Shown piece by piece: positions 45,953-57,025 of a stretch of DNA of 64,000 nt. Each line of letters opens with the position of its first letter. Position 1 is the stretch's first letter. The stretch spans positions 744,001-808,000 of the forward strand of contig AGIQ01000001.1 in the NCBI GenBank assembly GCA_000230935.2, written 5' to 3'. The translations under genes were made by a program, and so were the position numbers. Origin of the DNA: Mycolicibacterium rhodesiae JS60. GTDB taxonomy: Bacteria > Actinomycetota > Actinomycetes > Mycobacteriales > Mycobacteriaceae. The notes beneath the pieces were generated by a model. It was given only the letters and a program-made list of their open reading frames with translations. It was not told the DNA's origin and made no database searches.

Positions 45953-46666
45953 GTGCCGGAACCAATGCTTGCCCATGTGGTGATGTCGGACTGGGCCACC
46001 GCCGCGCGCCCGGCCGTGATCTTCGATTTCAACGGGACGCTCTCCGATGACGAGCCGATCCTGTTTCGCATCTTCAGTGAGCTGTTCAGCACGCATTTGG
46101 GCTGGTCGATGACCCAGCAGGACTACGACAGCCAGTTGCTGGGCCACAGCGATCGCGAAATCGTCGAGAAGGTGCTGGAGATCACCGGCGTCGAGCGTGA
46201 CGTCGACGCGCTGCTCGAACTGCGCAAGGGCCGCTACCGCGAACTGGTGGCCGACGACAACCCGATCCAGCCCGACACGGTGCGGCTGGTACAGCTTCTC
46301 GCCGAGCACGGGGTGCCGTTGGCCATCGTCACCGGAGCCCAGCGCGACGACGTCCGCGCCGTCCTGGCAAGCAGCCCGGTCGGTGAGCTGATCGGCGTCG
46401 TGGTCGCCGAAGAAGATGTCACCCGCGGCAAGCCGGACCCGGAAGGATTCCTTACCGGTGCCGCTCAACTCGATTGTGTGCCAACCGATATCGTGGTCTT
46501 CGAGGATTCGGTACCCGGAGTGCGGGGCGCACTCGCGGCGGGTATGCGGTGCATCGCCGTCGGTGCCGCGGCCAGCGCCGAGCTGACCGCGGTCGCTCCG
46601 GTGATGATCCCGCGGCTGTCCGCCGACGTCGTCGAGCACGTACTGCCCTTGCTGCGCAGAACCTAG
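45953..46666 (+). CDS. HAD-family phosphatase
   Basis: A 237-residue haloacid-dehalogenase-like phosphatase of the beta-phosphoglucomutase type. Motif I is FDFNGTLSDDE (nucleophile Asp25; Asn27 replaces the usual second Asp, as in some DxN subgroups). Motif II is VTGA. Motif III/IV are KPDPEGF and VVFEDSVPGVRGALAAGM. A helical cap follows motif I. The start is taken as GTG 45953; ATG 45965 or 45983 are alternatives. It is divergent from the choline-kinase-like gene and may dephosphorylate an intermediate of the same pathway. Confidence 0.85.
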   Translation: MPEPMLAHVVMSDWATAARPAVIFDFNGTLSDDEPILFRIFSELFSTHLGWSMTQQDYDSQLLGHSDREIVEKVLEITGVERDVDALLELRKGRYRELVADDNPIQPDTVRLVQLLAEHGVPLAIVTGAQRDDVRAVLASSPVGELIGVVVAEEDVTRGKPDPEGFLTGAAQLDCVPTDIVVFEDSVPGVRGALAAGMRCIAVGAAASAELTAVAPVMIPRLSADVVEHVLPLLRRT

Positions 46667-46721
46667 TCGAGACGACGATGGTGCCGAGGGACGAGGCAGA
46701 GGAGGAGCGAGACAATCGGGC

Positions 46722-47537
46722 CTAAGACGCCGGCGAGCTCTCCACCTCGGCGTCCGGACCCCGGTCCACGCTGGACTTCACCCGGATGCGGGTGCGGTCG
46801 GAGCGGAAGAAGTCGTGGGAGAACTCCACCGGCACGCCATTGCGGTCGTACGCGGTCCGGGTCACCACCAGCAGCGGGTCGCCGACGGCCACCTCCAGCA
46901 GCTCGGCCGACGACTCGGACGCCGCGGTGGCCTCGATGTGCTCGTCGGCCGAGAACACCGGGGTGCCGAAGTCCTCGGCCATCAGGGTGTACACCGACCC
47001 GGTGAGATCGGCGGTCAGCAGGCGCGGAAATCGGGCGGCCGGCAGGTAGGTCTCCTCCAGCAGCACGGGAGTGTTGTTGGCCGACCGGATACGGATGATC
47101 TCGTGCACCGGAGCGCCGCTTTTGAGCTGCAGCGCGTGCCGGATATTGGCGGTCGGCTGCCGGGTCAGGGCCCGGATCACCCGCGCGCCGGCGGCCAGGT
47201 CGAGCCGGCGCAACTGCTCGGTGAAGCCCGGCAGGCCGATGTGGTCGAACTCCAGGCGGGGCGTCTCGACGAAATTGCCCCCGAAGCGGCCCCGGCTGCG
47301 GCGGATCAGCCCTTTGGCCTCGATGGCTGCCAGCGCCTGCCGCAGCGTCATCCTGCTCACGCCCAGCGCACCGGCGATCTCGACCTCGGATGGCAGCTTG
47401 TCACCGGGCGACAACCGGCCGGAAACGATCAGTTTCTCCAGCCAGACGGAGATCCGGGAGTGCGCTGGCTGTTCGGACGGCCCGCCGAGGTCCGGCCGCG
47501 TCGCCAGCACGGCGTCGTCCATCGACAGCACCCGCAT
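46722..47537 (-). CDS. GntR/HutC-family transcriptional regulator
   Basis: A 271-residue regulator. The winged HTH lies at about residues 28-95 (LPSEVEIAGALGVSRMTLRQALAAIEAKGLIRR) and the UTRA ligand-binding domain follows to about 255 (EIIRIRSANNTPVLLEETYLPA; VEFSHDFFRSDRTRIRV). UTRA regulators sense small effectors and repress nearby catabolic genes. It probably controls the adjacent HAD, choline-kinase-like and dehydrogenase genes. The start could be 47537 or Met6 (47522). A DasR-type palindrome is not clearly present in the gap at 45897-45952. Confidence 0.88.
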   Translation of the reverse strand: MRVLSMDDAVLATRPDLGGPSEQPAHSRISVWLEKLIVSGRLSPGDKLPSEVEIAGALGVSRMTLRQALAAIEAKGLIRRSRGRFGGNFVETPRLEFDHIGLPGFTEQLRRLDLAAGARVIRALTRQPTANIRHALQLKSGAPVHEIIRIRSANNTPVLLEETYLPAARFPRLLTADLTGSVYTLMAEDFGTPVFSADEHIEATAASESSAELLEVAVGDPLLVVTRTAYDRNGVPVEFSHDFFRSDRTRIRVKSSVDRGPDAEVESSPAS

Positions 47538-47632
47538 TCCGATGACTCTACCGTCCCGGCAGCGACGAAATGACAGGTCAGCGCCCTATGCGGGCTTCTG
47601 CGTCGGCTTCTGGGACAATTGGCGGCGGTGAC

Positions 47633-48820
47633 ATGAACATGCACACGACATCGTTGACCCCGTCGACGCACACCCAGGTTTCCGGTCCAGCTGCCGAAGC
47701 GCTCGTCGATCTCGGGGCGATCGCCCACAACGTGCGGGTTTTGCGTGAGCACGCGGGATCGGCCCAGGTGATGGCGGTCGTCAAGGCCGACGCGTACGGC
47801 CACGGCGCCACCCAGGCCGGCCGCGCGGCGATCGCCGCCGGTGCGGCCGAGCTCGGCGTCGCGACCATCGACGAGGCCGTGGCGCTGCGCGACGGCGGTA
47901 TCACCGCGCCCGTGCTGGCGTGGCTGCATCCGCCCGGCACCGACTTCGCCCCGGCGCTGTCGGCCGATGTCCAGGTTGCGGTGTCGTCGGCGCGCCAGGT
48001 CGCCGAAGTGCTCGACGCGGTCGAGCGGACCGGGCGCACGGCCGAGATCACCGTCAAGGTCGACACCGGGCTCAACCGCAACGGCGTCGGCATCGCCGAC
48101 TTCCCGGCGGTGCTGAGCGAGCTGCAGCGCGCCGTCGCCGCCGATGCGATCCGGCTGCGGGGCATCATGTCGCACCTGGCCAACGGCGACTCTCCGGATG
48201 ATCCGCTCAATGACCTTCAGGCGCAGCGCTTTACCGACGTGATCGCCGAAGCACGCAGGCGTGGAGTCGAATTCGAGGTTGCCCACCTGTCGAACTCGCC
48301 ATCGGCGATGACACGACCGGATCTGGGTTTTGACATGGTCCGCCCCGGCATCGCCGTCTACGGCCTCAGTCCCATCCCGGAACGCGGCGACATGGGCCTG
48401 CGCCCGGCGATGACGCTGAAATGCGCGGTGACGATGGTCAAACCGGTCAAGGCCGGCGACGGGGTGTCCTATGGGCACACCTGGATCGCTGAGCGGGACA
48501 CCACCCTGGCGCTGCTGCCGATCGGCTATGCCGACGGACTGTACCGTCCGCTGGGTGGCCGAATCGACGTGCTGATCAACGGCCGGCTGCGTCCCAGCGT
48601 TGGGCGGGTGTGCATGGACCAGTTCGTCGTCGACCTCGGCCCGGGGGAGCCCGACGTGAGCGAGGGCGACGAGGCAATCCTGTTCGGCCCGGGCACATCC
48701 GGTGAGCCGACCGCCCAAACCTGGGCCGATCTTCTCGGCACGATCCACTACGAGGTGGTGACCAGCCCGCGCGGGCGAGTGGTGCGCACATATCGGGAGG
48801 CCGACGCCGGTGGGCAGTGA
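47633..48820 (+). CDS. alr: Alanine racemase
   Basis: A 395-residue PLP enzyme interconverting L- and D-alanine for peptidoglycan. The PLP lysine is Lys51 in [11 protein letters not shown]. The other catalytic base, Tyr, is in [15 protein letters not shown] and [15 protein letters not shown] fit the family. Start ATG 47633, before MHTTSLTP; an in-frame ATG at 47570 would overlap the GntR promoter. It opens the operon alr - hydrolase - tsaE - tsaB - rimI - tsaD; in M. tuberculosis alr (Rv3423c) precedes the tsa genes too. Confidence 0.96.
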   Translation: MNMHTTSLTPSTHTQVSGPAAEALVDLGAIAHNVRVLREHAGSAQVMAVVKADAYGHGATQAGRAAIAAGAAELGVATIDEAVALRDGGITAPVLAWLHPPGTDFAPALSADVQVAVSSARQVAEVLDAVERTGRTAEITVKVDTGLNRNGVGIADFPAVLSELQRAVAADAIRLRGIMSHLANGDSPDDPLNDLQAQRFTDVIAEARRRGVEFEVAHLSNSPSAMTRPDLGFDMVRPGIAVYGLSPIPERGDMGLRPAMTLKCAVTMVKPVKAGDGVSYGHTWIAERDTTLALLPIGYADGLYRPLGGRIDVLINGRLRPSVGRVCMDQFVVDLGPGEPDVSEGDEAILFGPGTSGEPTAQTWADLLGTIHYEVVTSPRGRVVRTYREADAGGQ

Positions 48821-50012
48821 TGGCCAGAAGGACCCCAAGCGCGCTCGCGGGATCGACGAACGGTTGGTCCGCCGCGCCGAGAAGAGCGCGGCGAAGCTGG
48901 CCCGCAAGGCCGACAACCCCGGTCTCGGCGTCGGCAGGAAGGCCGGGTTGCTCGCCGGAATGGCCGGGCTGAGCGCGGTCGGCACTGTCGCCGGGGTATC
49001 GATGGCCCGTGCACTGGGACACCGTTCCTACATCCAAGACGCCTACCAGGGCGAGGATTTCGGGCTGCTCGAAGCAGATCGCGGCTGTGTGATCACCACG
49101 CCGGACGGTATCCCGTTGGTGGTGCGCGAGGTCGGACCGATCACTGCCCCGCTCACCGTGGTCTTCGCCCACGGGTTCTGCCTGCGAATGGGGTCATTTC
49201 ACTTCCAGCGCGCGGCGCTGGCGGCCCGCTGGGGCGATCAGGTCCGCATGGTGTTCTACGATCAGCGCGGCCACGGCCAATCCGGCCCGGCCCCGGTCGA
49301 CACCTATACCGTGACCCAGCTGGGGCAGGACCTGGAAACCATTCTGCAAGTGATGGTTCCACGCGGCCCGATCGTCCTCGTCGGGCATTCCATGGGCGGC
49401 ATGACGGTGCTGTCGCATGCCCGCCAGTTCCCCAAGCAGTACGGCAGCAGGGTCGTCGGTGCGGCGCTGATCTCGTCGGCGTCCGAAGGGCTGTCCCGCT
49501 CGCCGCTGGGCGAGATTCTTCAGAACCCCGCACTCGAGGCGGTGCGCTTCGCCGCGCGCTACTCACCGAAGCTGGTGCACCGCACCCGAGGCGCGGCCCG
49601 GTCGGTGATCCGCCCGATCCTGCGCGCTGCCTCCTACGGCGACGACCACATGAGCCCGCGCGTTGTGGCGTTCTCCGAGGAGATGATTCACGACACTCCG
49701 ATCGCCACCCTGGTCGAGTTCCTGCACGCGCTGGAAGTTCACGACGAGAGCGCTGCGTTGCCGGTCCTGGCCCGCATTCCGACGTTGATCGCCTGCGGCG
49801 ACCACGATGTGCTGACGCCGATCGTGCATTCAGAGGAAATGGCTGCGGTCTTGCCGAACAGCGAACTACTGATCGTCGGCGGAGCAGGGCATCTGGTGCA
49901 GCTCGAACAGCCCGAGCTGATCAATGACGCGCTGGTGCATCTGGTCGAGCGCGCGACCCCGTCGAAACTGATCGCGTTCACCCGCCGGCTCAAGGACCGG
50001 GCCCGTGGATAG
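48810..50012 (+). CDS. Membrane-associated alpha/beta hydrolase
   Basis: A 400-residue hydrolase. After a basic N-terminus a hydrophobic segment ([20 protein letters not shown], about 47-66) may anchor it. The hydrolase domain has [15 protein letters not shown], the elbow VGHSMGG (Ser194), acid CGDHDVLTP and His in [12 protein letters not shown], so a complete triad. Related enzymes are lipases, esterases and peroxidase-type hydrolases; substrate unknown. GTG start overlaps alr by 11 bp, and its end overlaps tsaE by 8 bp, making it an integral member of the operon. Confidence 0.88.
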   Translation: MGSDGQKDPKRARGIDERLVRRAEKSAAKLARKADNPGLGVGRKAGLLAGMAGLSAVGTVAGVSMARALGHRSYIQDAYQGEDFGLLEADRGCVITTPDGIPLVVREVGPITAPLTVVFAHGFCLRMGSFHFQRAALAARWGDQVRMVFYDQRGHGQSGPAPVDTYTVTQLGQDLETILQVMVPRGPIVLVGHSMGGMTVLSHARQFPKQYGSRVVGAALISSASEGLSRSPLGEILQNPALEAVRFAARYSPKLVHRTRGAARSVIRPILRAASYGDDHMSPRVVAFSEEMIHDTPIATLVEFLHALEVHDESAALPVLARIPTLIACGDHDVLTPIVHSEEMAAVLPNSELLIVGGAGHLVQLEQPELINDALVHLVERATPSKLIAFTRRLKDRARG

Positions 50013-50478
50013 GACGCAGGTGCGCAGCGGCACGATCGAGTTGCCGACCGTCGAGGACACCATCGCCCTGGGCGAGCGGCTGGGCCGACAACTGCGCGCC
50101 GGCGATGTCGTCGTCCTCTCCGGGCCGTTGGGGGCCGGAAAGACGGCCCTCACCAAGGGGATTGCCCTCGGCATGGATGCCGAGGGGCCGGTGACCTCGC
50201 CGACGTTCGTGCTGGCCCGTGTGCATCGGGCGCGCCGGCCGGGGCAGCCCGAACTGGTGCATGTCGATGTCTACCGGCTGCTCGAACACACCGGTGCCGA
50301 CCTGCTGGCCGAACTGGATTCGCTGGACCTCGATGCCGATCTCGACGACGCGGTGGTGGTGGTCGAATGGGGCGAAGGCCTGGCCGAGCGGCTCTCCCAG
50401 AACCATCTCGACATCACGCTGACCCGAGACGCGGACAGCGATGTACGCACCGCGACCTGGCAGTGGAACCACGAATGA
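50005..50478 (+). CDS. tsaE: tRNA threonylcarbamoyladenosine biosynthesis ATPase
   Basis: A 157-residue ATPase of the t6A37 tRNA-modification complex. Walker A is GPLGAGKT (residues 40-47), followed by TKGIALG, SPTFVLARVH and a Walker B-like VVVVEWGE. It works with TsaB and TsaD encoded just downstream. GTG start overlaps the hydrolase gene by 8 bp; its stop overlaps tsaB (ATGA). Confidence 0.95.
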   Translation: MDRTQVRSGTIELPTVEDTIALGERLGRQLRAGDVVVLSGPLGAGKTALTKGIALGMDAEGPVTSPTFVLARVHRARRPGQPELVHVDVYRLLEHTGADLLAELDSLDLDADLDDAVVVVEWGEGLAERLSQNHLDITLTRDADSDVRTATWQWNHE

Positions 50479-51113
50479 TCCGCAACGTCTTGGTCATTGA
50501 CACCGCCACACCGGCCGTCACCGCTGCGGTGGTGGTCCGTGACGGCGGCGTGCAGGTGACCGGAGAGCGGATCACCCTGGATGCGCGGGCCCACGCCGAG
50601 ACGCTGACCCCCAATGTGGTGGCGGCAGTCGCCGAGGCGGGGCTGACGATGGCCGATCTCGATGCCGTCGTCGTTGGTTGTGGTCCGGGGCCGTTCACCG
50701 GTTTGCGGGTCGGCATGGCCACCGCCGCGGCCTACGGCCACGCGCTGGCCGTGCCCGTCCACGGTGTCTGCAGCCTGGATGCGATCGGGGTGCTGACCAC
50801 CGATGAGGTGCTGGTGGTCACCGACGCCCGCCGCCGCGAGGTGTACTGGGCGCGGTATCACGACGGGGTGCGCATCGACGGCCCGGACGTCGCCGCCCCG
50901 GCCGACGTGCCGGTCGGTGCGGCCGATGCCGTCGCGGGATCACCGGATCACGCCGCCCTGTTCAGCCTGCCGGTCGTCGGACCCGCGTACCCGACCGCGG
51001 TGGGTCTGGTTGCTGCCGTTGCAGATTGGGCCGCCGAACCCGCCGCGCTGGTGCCGTTGTATTTGCGCCGCCCCGACGCCAAGACGCTGGCCGAGCGGGG
51101 AGTCTTGCGGTGA
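50475..51113 (+). CDS. tsaB: tRNA threonylcarbamoyladenosine biosynthesis protein TsaB
   Basis: A 212-residue ASKHA-fold protein, a catalytically inert paralogue of TsaD that scaffolds the t6A complex. Recognised by VLVIDTATPAVTAAVV, GCGPGPFTGLRVGMATA and DARRREVYWARY. The start is ATG 50475, in an ATGA overlap with tsaE. Its end overlaps rimI (GTGA). Confidence 0.95.
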   Translation: MIRNVLVIDTATPAVTAAVVVRDGGVQVTGERITLDARAHAETLTPNVVAAVAEAGLTMADLDAVVVGCGPGPFTGLRVGMATAAAYGHALAVPVHGVCSLDAIGVLTTDEVLVVTDARRREVYWARYHDGVRIDGPDVAAPADVPVGAADAVAGSPDHAALFSLPVVGPAYPTAVGLVAAVADWAAEPAALVPLYLRRPDAKTLAERGVLR

Positions 51114-51568
51114 ACGTCCACTACGGTCAGATGCACGAGACCGACGCCGCCCGCTGCGCCGAATTGGAGAACCAGCTGTTCGACGGTGACGACCCGTGGC
51201 CGGATTTCGCGTTCATCCGTGAGCTCGCCGCCCCGCACAACCGCTACGTGGCCGCCCGGGTCGACGACAAACTGGTCGGCTATGCCGGCATCTCCCGCCT
51301 GGGCCGCAAACCACCGTTCGAGTATGAAATCCACACCGTCGGTGTCGATCCCGCTTACCAGGGGCACGGGATCGGGCGGCAGATGATGACCGAGCTGCTC
51401 GGCGCGATCGGCCCGGACTCGGTGGTGTATTTGGAGGTTCGCACGGACAACGAGCCGGCGATCGCGCTGTACACCAGCCTGGGCTTCAGGAAGGTCGGCG
51501 TGCGTAAGCGTTACTACCGGATCAGCGGCGCGGACGCCTACACGATGCGACGGGATCCCGCGAAGTGA
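51110..51568 (+). CDS. rimI: Ribosomal-protein-alanine N-acetyltransferase
   Basis: A 152-residue GNAT acetyltransferase that acetylates protein N-termini, classically S18. The acetyl-CoA loop is [15 protein letters not shown], and [21 protein letters not shown] is typical of RimI. GTG 51110 overlaps the tsaB stop, and the end overlaps tsaD. In M. tuberculosis this is Rv3420c. Confidence 0.93.
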   Translation: MNVHYGQMHETDAARCAELENQLFDGDDPWPDFAFIRELAAPHNRYVAARVDDKLVGYAGISRLGRKPPFEYEIHTVGVDPAYQGHGIGRQMMTELLGAIGPDSVVYLEVRTDNEPAIALYTSLGFRKVGVRKRYYRISGADAYTMRRDPAK

Positions 51569-52587
51569 TAATTCTGGCCATCGAAAGCTCGTGTGACGAA
51601 ACGGGAGTCGGCATCGCGCGGCTGGACGACGACGGTACCGTCACCCTGCTGGCCGACGAGGTGGCCTCCAGCGTCGACCAGCACGCCCGGTTCGGTGGCG
51701 TGGTTCCGGAGATCGCGTCACGCGCCCACCTCGAAGCCCTCGGCCCGACGATGCGCCGCGCGCTGCAGACCGCGGGCATCGACAAGCCGGACATCGTCGC
51801 CGCGACCATCGGGCCCGGGCTGGCCGGGGCGCTGCTGGTCGGGGTTGCCGCCGCCAAGGCGTATGCCGCCGCGTGGGGGGTGCCGTTCTACGCCGTCAAC
51901 CACCTCGGCGGACATCTGGCCGCCGACGTCTACGACCACGGTCCGCTGCCCGAATGCGTTGGCCTATTGGTGTCCGGCGGGCACACTCACCTGCTGCACG
52001 TGCGCTCGCTCGGTGAACCGATCGTCGAACTCGGCAGCACCGTCGACGACGCGGCAGGGGAGGCCTACGACAAGGTGGCCCGGCTGCTGGGCCTGGGGTA
52101 TCCGGGCGGACGGCCCCTCGACGAGCTGGCCCGGACCGGTGACCGCGACGCAATTGTCTTCCCGCGCGGCATGACCGGCCCGCGTGACGAGCCGTTCGCG
52201 TTCTCCTTCTCCGGGCTCAAGACTGCGGTGGCCCGTTACGTCGAGCGCCACCCCGACGCGCCGACCGCCGACATCGCCGCGGGATTCCAGGAGGCCGTCG
52301 CCGATGTGCTCACCGCCAAGGCGGTACGGGCGGCGAAGGAGCTCGGGGTGTCGACGTTGCTGATCGCCGGCGGGGTGGCCGCCAACTCGCGGCTGCGCGA
52401 GCTGGCCGAAGAGCGCTGTGTGGCAGCGGGTTTGACGCTTCGCATTCCCCGACCGCGGTTGTGCACCGACAACGGAGCGATGATCGCCTCGTTCGCCGCG
52501 CACCTCATCGCCGCCGGAGCGTCGCCGTCGCCGCTGGACGCGCGAAGCGATCCCGGCCTGCCGGTGCTACGCGGTCAAGTCGCGTAA
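51565..52587 (+). CDS. tsaD: tRNA threonylcarbamoyltransferase TsaD
   Basis: A 340-residue Kae1/Qri7/TsaD catalytic subunit that transfers threonylcarbamoyl to A37 of ANN-decoding tRNAs. Metal-binding His113 and His117 ([10 protein letters not shown]), ASKHA signatures [16 protein letters not shown] and [21 protein letters not shown], and [10 protein letters not shown] are all present. Start is GTG 51565 in a GTGA overlap with rimI. It completes the tsaE-tsaB-rimI-tsaD set. Confidence 0.96.
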   Translation: MIILAIESSCDETGVGIARLDDDGTVTLLADEVASSVDQHARFGGVVPEIASRAHLEALGPTMRRALQTAGIDKPDIVAATIGPGLAGALLVGVAAAKAYAAAWGVPFYAVNHLGGHLAADVYDHGPLPECVGLLVSGGHTHLLHVRSLGEPIVELGSTVDDAAGEAYDKVARLLGLGYPGGRPLDELARTGDRDAIVFPRGMTGPRDEPFAFSFSGLKTAVARYVERHPDAPTADIAAGFQEAVADVLTAKAVRAAKELGVSTLLIAGGVAANSRLRELAEERCVAAGLTLRIPRPRLCTDNGAMIASFAAHLIAAGASPSPLDARSDPGLPVLRGQVA

Positions 52588-52627
52588 TCGCCACGTCCGC
52601 GGCGCGATCACGGCGAGACTTCCTCTT

Positions 52628-53629
52628 GTGCATTACGACCTGCGTCTGCGTCCCGCCCAGCCGGCCGCCCCGGCGGCCGATGCGTTCACCATCCACCGCT
52701 CCGGCGTACCGCCCACACCAGGCCGCGACGGGCTGACACTGGCCTACGTCCATGAGGGGCCAAGAGATGGAGCCGGGTATCCCTTGCTGTTATTGCACGG
52801 CTACCCCGAGACCAAGCGGATCTGGTGGCGCAACATCGCTGCGCTGGCGGCGGCCGGCTTCGAGGTGATCGCCCCCGACCTGCGCGGGCACGGCGACTCC
52901 GACCTGTCAGCCGACGACGTCTACGACATCGCGGCCTACAGCCGAGACGTCTACCTGTTGGTCCACGACATCCTGGGCCACGAGCGCTGTGGCGTGGTCG
53001 GCGGCGACGTCGGCGGAGCGGTTGCGGTGGATCTGCTGCACCGGTATCCCGGCTTCGTTGACAAGCTGGTCTTCTTCGACACCGTGCCGCCGCTGGTCTT
53101 CGACGACTATGTGGCCGCGGGGATCGACCCGGCCGCCATCCTGAGCGACGGGCCGACCGGCGACTACCGGCAGCGACAGGGCGAAACCCCGGACGAACTG
53201 GCCGCCGAGTTGGACACGATCGACAAACGGCGACGCTACATCGGCGAGATGTACGGCCACCGGCTGTGGGCCTCACCGGGTACGTTCAGTTCTCACGACG
53301 TCGACTTCATGACCGAACCCTGGGACAGCGAGGAGCGGCTGCGGGCGGGCTGGGCCGTCTACGGGTTGGCCTACGGCAGGCCGTTCAGCGAGCCGCCGAT
53401 CATGGACCGCAAGGTCGAGGTGCCGACGCTGATCCTCTACGGCATGGATGACAACGTCGTCGGCCCCGAGTTCGTGCACCTGTGCGAGGTGGCTTTCACG
53501 AACCGGACCGGACCCGTGCTGCTGCCCGGAGCCGGGCACTTCCTGCAGTGGGAACGCGCCGACCTGTTCAATGCCCTGGTCATCGCCTTTTTCGGGGACC
53601 TGCGCGTCCGCCACGAGCGCCGAACATGA
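52628..53629 (+). CDS. Epoxide hydrolase/dehalogenase-type alpha/beta hydrolase
   Basis: A 333-residue hydrolase with an aspartate nucleophile: Asp127 in VGGDVGGAVA, with HGYPET (oxyanion HGxP) and His in PGAGHFLQWE. This pattern is that of epoxide hydrolases and haloacetate dehalogenases, not of serine esterases. A lid region with DYRQRQGETPDEL separates the halves. GTG start 40 bp after tsaD, so it may be co-transcribed. It precedes the groES control region. Mycobacteria carry many epoxide hydrolases; the substrate is unknown. Confidence 0.88.
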   Translation: MHYDLRLRPAQPAAPAADAFTIHRSGVPPTPGRDGLTLAYVHEGPRDGAGYPLLLLHGYPETKRIWWRNIAALAAAGFEVIAPDLRGHGDSDLSADDVYDIAAYSRDVYLLVHDILGHERCGVVGGDVGGAVAVDLLHRYPGFVDKLVFFDTVPPLVFDDYVAAGIDPAAILSDGPTGDYRQRQGETPDELAAELDTIDKRRRYIGEMYGHRLWASPGTFSSHDVDFMTEPWDSEERLRAGWAVYGLAYGRPFSEPPIMDRKVEVPTLILYGMDDNVVGPEFVHLCEVAFTNRTGPVLLPGAGHFLQWERADLFNALVIAFFGDLRVRHERRT

Positions 53630-53677
53630 GCGCCGGCGTCCGCTCTGGGCGAATCCGCAGCGGGCCACCCTTGAGTG

Positions 53678-53704
53678 CTAGCACTCGCATGTATAGAGTG
53701 CTAG
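53678..53704. promoter_or_regulatory. CIRCE operator upstream of groES
   Basis: CTAGCACTC-N9-GAGTGCTAG is a perfect inverted repeat and matches the CIRCE element bound by the heat-shock repressor HrcA. Its spacer contains TGTATAGA-like sequence, so it probably overlaps the -10 of the groES promoter. The 5' leader to groES is about 135 bp. Confidence 0.93.
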
Positions 53705-53840
53705 GTGGCTTGCGGACACACCCTGTGCCGGCACCCGCGACGACGGCGCGAGGGCATGGACGTATGCCGAACACCTGGTATTTCCGACTGGTCCGGGCAC
53801 AGGCCCCGGCCCGCAAGTGAACTAAGTGGAGGACTCCATC

Positions 53841-54140
53841 GTGGCCGTGAACATCAAGCCACTCGAGGACAAGATCCTCGTACAGGCCAATGAGGCCGAG
53901 ACGACCACCGCATCCGGTCTGGTCATCCCGGACACCGCCAAGGAGAAGCCGCAGGAAGGCACCGTCGTCGCAGTTGGCCCCGGCCGCTGGGACGAGGATG
54001 GCGAGAAGCGGATTCCCCTGGATGTTGCCGAGGGCGACACCGTCATCTACAGCAAGTACGGCGGCACCGAGATCAAGTACGGCGGCGAAGAGTACTTGAT
54101 CCTGTCGGCCCGCGACGTGCTGGCGGTCGTCAACAAGTAG
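53841..54140 (+). CDS. groES: Co-chaperonin GroES
   Basis: A 99-residue Hsp10 that caps GroEL. The sequence [20 protein letters not shown] and onward is almost identical to the M. tuberculosis protein as I recall it; the mobile-loop region [19 protein letters not shown] is present. The start is GTG 53841 with GGAGGA nearby. It lies under a CIRCE operator and precedes groEL1 by 86 bp, within which sits a strong hairpin. Confidence 0.97.
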   Translation: MAVNIKPLEDKILVQANEAETTTASGLVIPDTAKEKPQEGTVVAVGPGRWDEDGEKRIPLDVAEGDTVIYSKYGGTEIKYGGEEYLILSARDVLAVVNK

Positions 54141-54150
54141 CAGTCGTGAA

Positions 54151-54196
54151 CCGCCCCGGAGATCCCCGTAATTCGTGCGGGCGGCCTCCGGGGCGG
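54151..54196 (+). terminator. Hairpin between groES and groEL1
   Basis: CCGCCCCGGAG (54151-54161) pairs perfectly with CTCCGGGGCGG (54186-54196). Lying inside an operon, it probably gives partial termination or an RNA processing or stability point that sets the ratio of GroES to GroEL1. Confidence 0.65.
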
Positions 54197-54223
54197 AACG
54201 CGCTGGAACGAAGTCAGGACTGA

Positions 54224-55849
<1,626 letters not shown>

Positions 55850-55861
55850 GTAGTTCTCTGC

Positions 55862-55919
55862 CGAGCAGACGGAAAAGCCCCCGACACTCCGAGTGTTCGG
55901 GGGCTTTTCCGTCTGCTCG
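55862..55919. repeat. Palindromic repeat, CGAGCAGAC family, copy 3
   Basis: Long hairpin 13 bp past groEL1: left arm from CGAGCAGACGGAAAAGCCCC, right arm ending GGCTTTTCCGTCTGCTCG, with a short internal stem (CACT/AGTG). Only the outer CGAGCAGAC/GTCTGCTCG arms are shared with copies 1 and 2. It probably also terminates groEL1 transcription. Confidence 0.82.
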
Positions 55920-56212
55920 CACCCGGTCCTGTTGGCGCGGGGGTGTTTCGGCGCACGCCCGGCGCAATAGCGCGGCCGAAGGATATCGCGCGACACGCCG
56001 TAGCGTTCCGGCCGGCTCGCGCAGCCGTATTGGTGCGCACCGTGTCAAGTACCAATTGCCAGGTTTCGGAACCGATCCCCGTTGGCACCAGTTGGACACC
56101 GACCCCCTCCATCGATGAAAAACGGTAACCACGCAAGCAGAAGTTCGAGAAGAGGCCTGCGTAGAGTCAGTCTCGGCGTCGCAGCCCGGCACCCGCAGCG
56201 GTCGGTCAAACG
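55920..56212. other. Intergenic stretch with no clear gene
   Basis: Between the groEL1 hairpin and the next gene I see no supported coding region, RNA gene or repeat. Short open frames in both strands lack start signals and resemble nothing known; a degraded gene fragment is possible. Confidence 0.4.
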
Positions 56213-57025
56213 TCAGCCAGACGGACAAGCCGGCGCGGTGCCGATCCAATACGCGCCGCCGTACACCTCTGCCTTGCTGTCGCCGGCAACCGGTGAATTG
56301 GTGATCTTCTTGCCCTTCAGTTCGGCGCACCACGCCGCGGCCGCCTGGTCATAGGTCTTGAAGCCGGCCGACTTGATCTGATACTCGACCAACGGATCGT
56401 TTTGCCCCGAGCAGAGGCCACCGCCGGCAATCTCGCAAGCCTTCGTTGTCTTGAGGACGGACTCCTGACCAACCAGAATCGAACCGCCCGAAATGTTGGA
56501 CAGCAGAAACACGTAATAGTCGTCGGCGTTGTACGTCACCCCCGGCCCGACCGGCCGCTCCTTACGCGGACCGAGCGCCACCGGTCCTAACTTGATCGGC
56601 TCGTCGGCGGTGTATACATAGATCGCTCCGGCGGCACCGATCACAATAATCCCTGCGGCTACCGCGGCGAGTATCGCCGCGGCAGACGTTATCCCGGCAC
56701 CCGCCAACGTAATCCCCGCGGTACTCGCCCCCGATGACGTTTGAATCCCGAGCTGCCACGCGATCCTGCGCACAAGGCTGCCGCCGTAGGTGAACCCTTT
56801 GTCCAGCGCATACCGAGCCAGATCCGCATTGGCCTTCATCATAGTCGGGTCGTTGGCGAGGCGACTTAGCGAACTCGCGAACCCGCCCGGGCCCTGCGCG
56901 GCAAGTCCGGCATACCCGGCGGCTGTGGCTTGGGACCAGCCCCGATAGATCCACTCGGCCATCACGAGGACTGCCCAATCCGCAGGGAGAAATCCCGCGG
57001 GTGGTGGAAATCCAGGAACCGTCAT
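56213..57025 (-). CDS. Hypothetical single-pass membrane protein
   Basis: A 270-residue protein I do not recognise. The N-terminal part is soluble (VPGFPPPAGFLPADWAVLVM; QATAAGYAGLAAQGPGGFAS). One long transmembrane helix follows at about residues 110-140 (ITSAAAILAAVAAGIIVIGAAGAIYVY). The C-terminal part has four Cys (KACEIAGGGLC; AAWCAE; APACPSG) suggesting disulfides and an outside location. Start at Met 57025 (MTVPGFPPP). It lies in a gene-poor patch after groEL1 that differs from M. tuberculosis, where whiB3 follows. Confidence 0.7.
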   Translation of the reverse strand: MTVPGFPPPAGFLPADWAVLVMAEWIYRGWSQATAAGYAGLAAQGPGGFASSLSRLANDPTMMKANADLARYALDKGFTYGGSLVRRIAWQLGIQTSSGASTAGITLAGAGITSAAAILAAVAAGIIVIGAAGAIYVYTADEPIKLGPVALGPRKERPVGPGVTYNADDYYVFLLSNISGGSILVGQESVLKTTKACEIAGGGLCSGQNDPLVEYQIKSAGFKTYDQAAAAWCAELKGKKITNSPVAGDSKAEVYGGAYWIGTAPACPSG

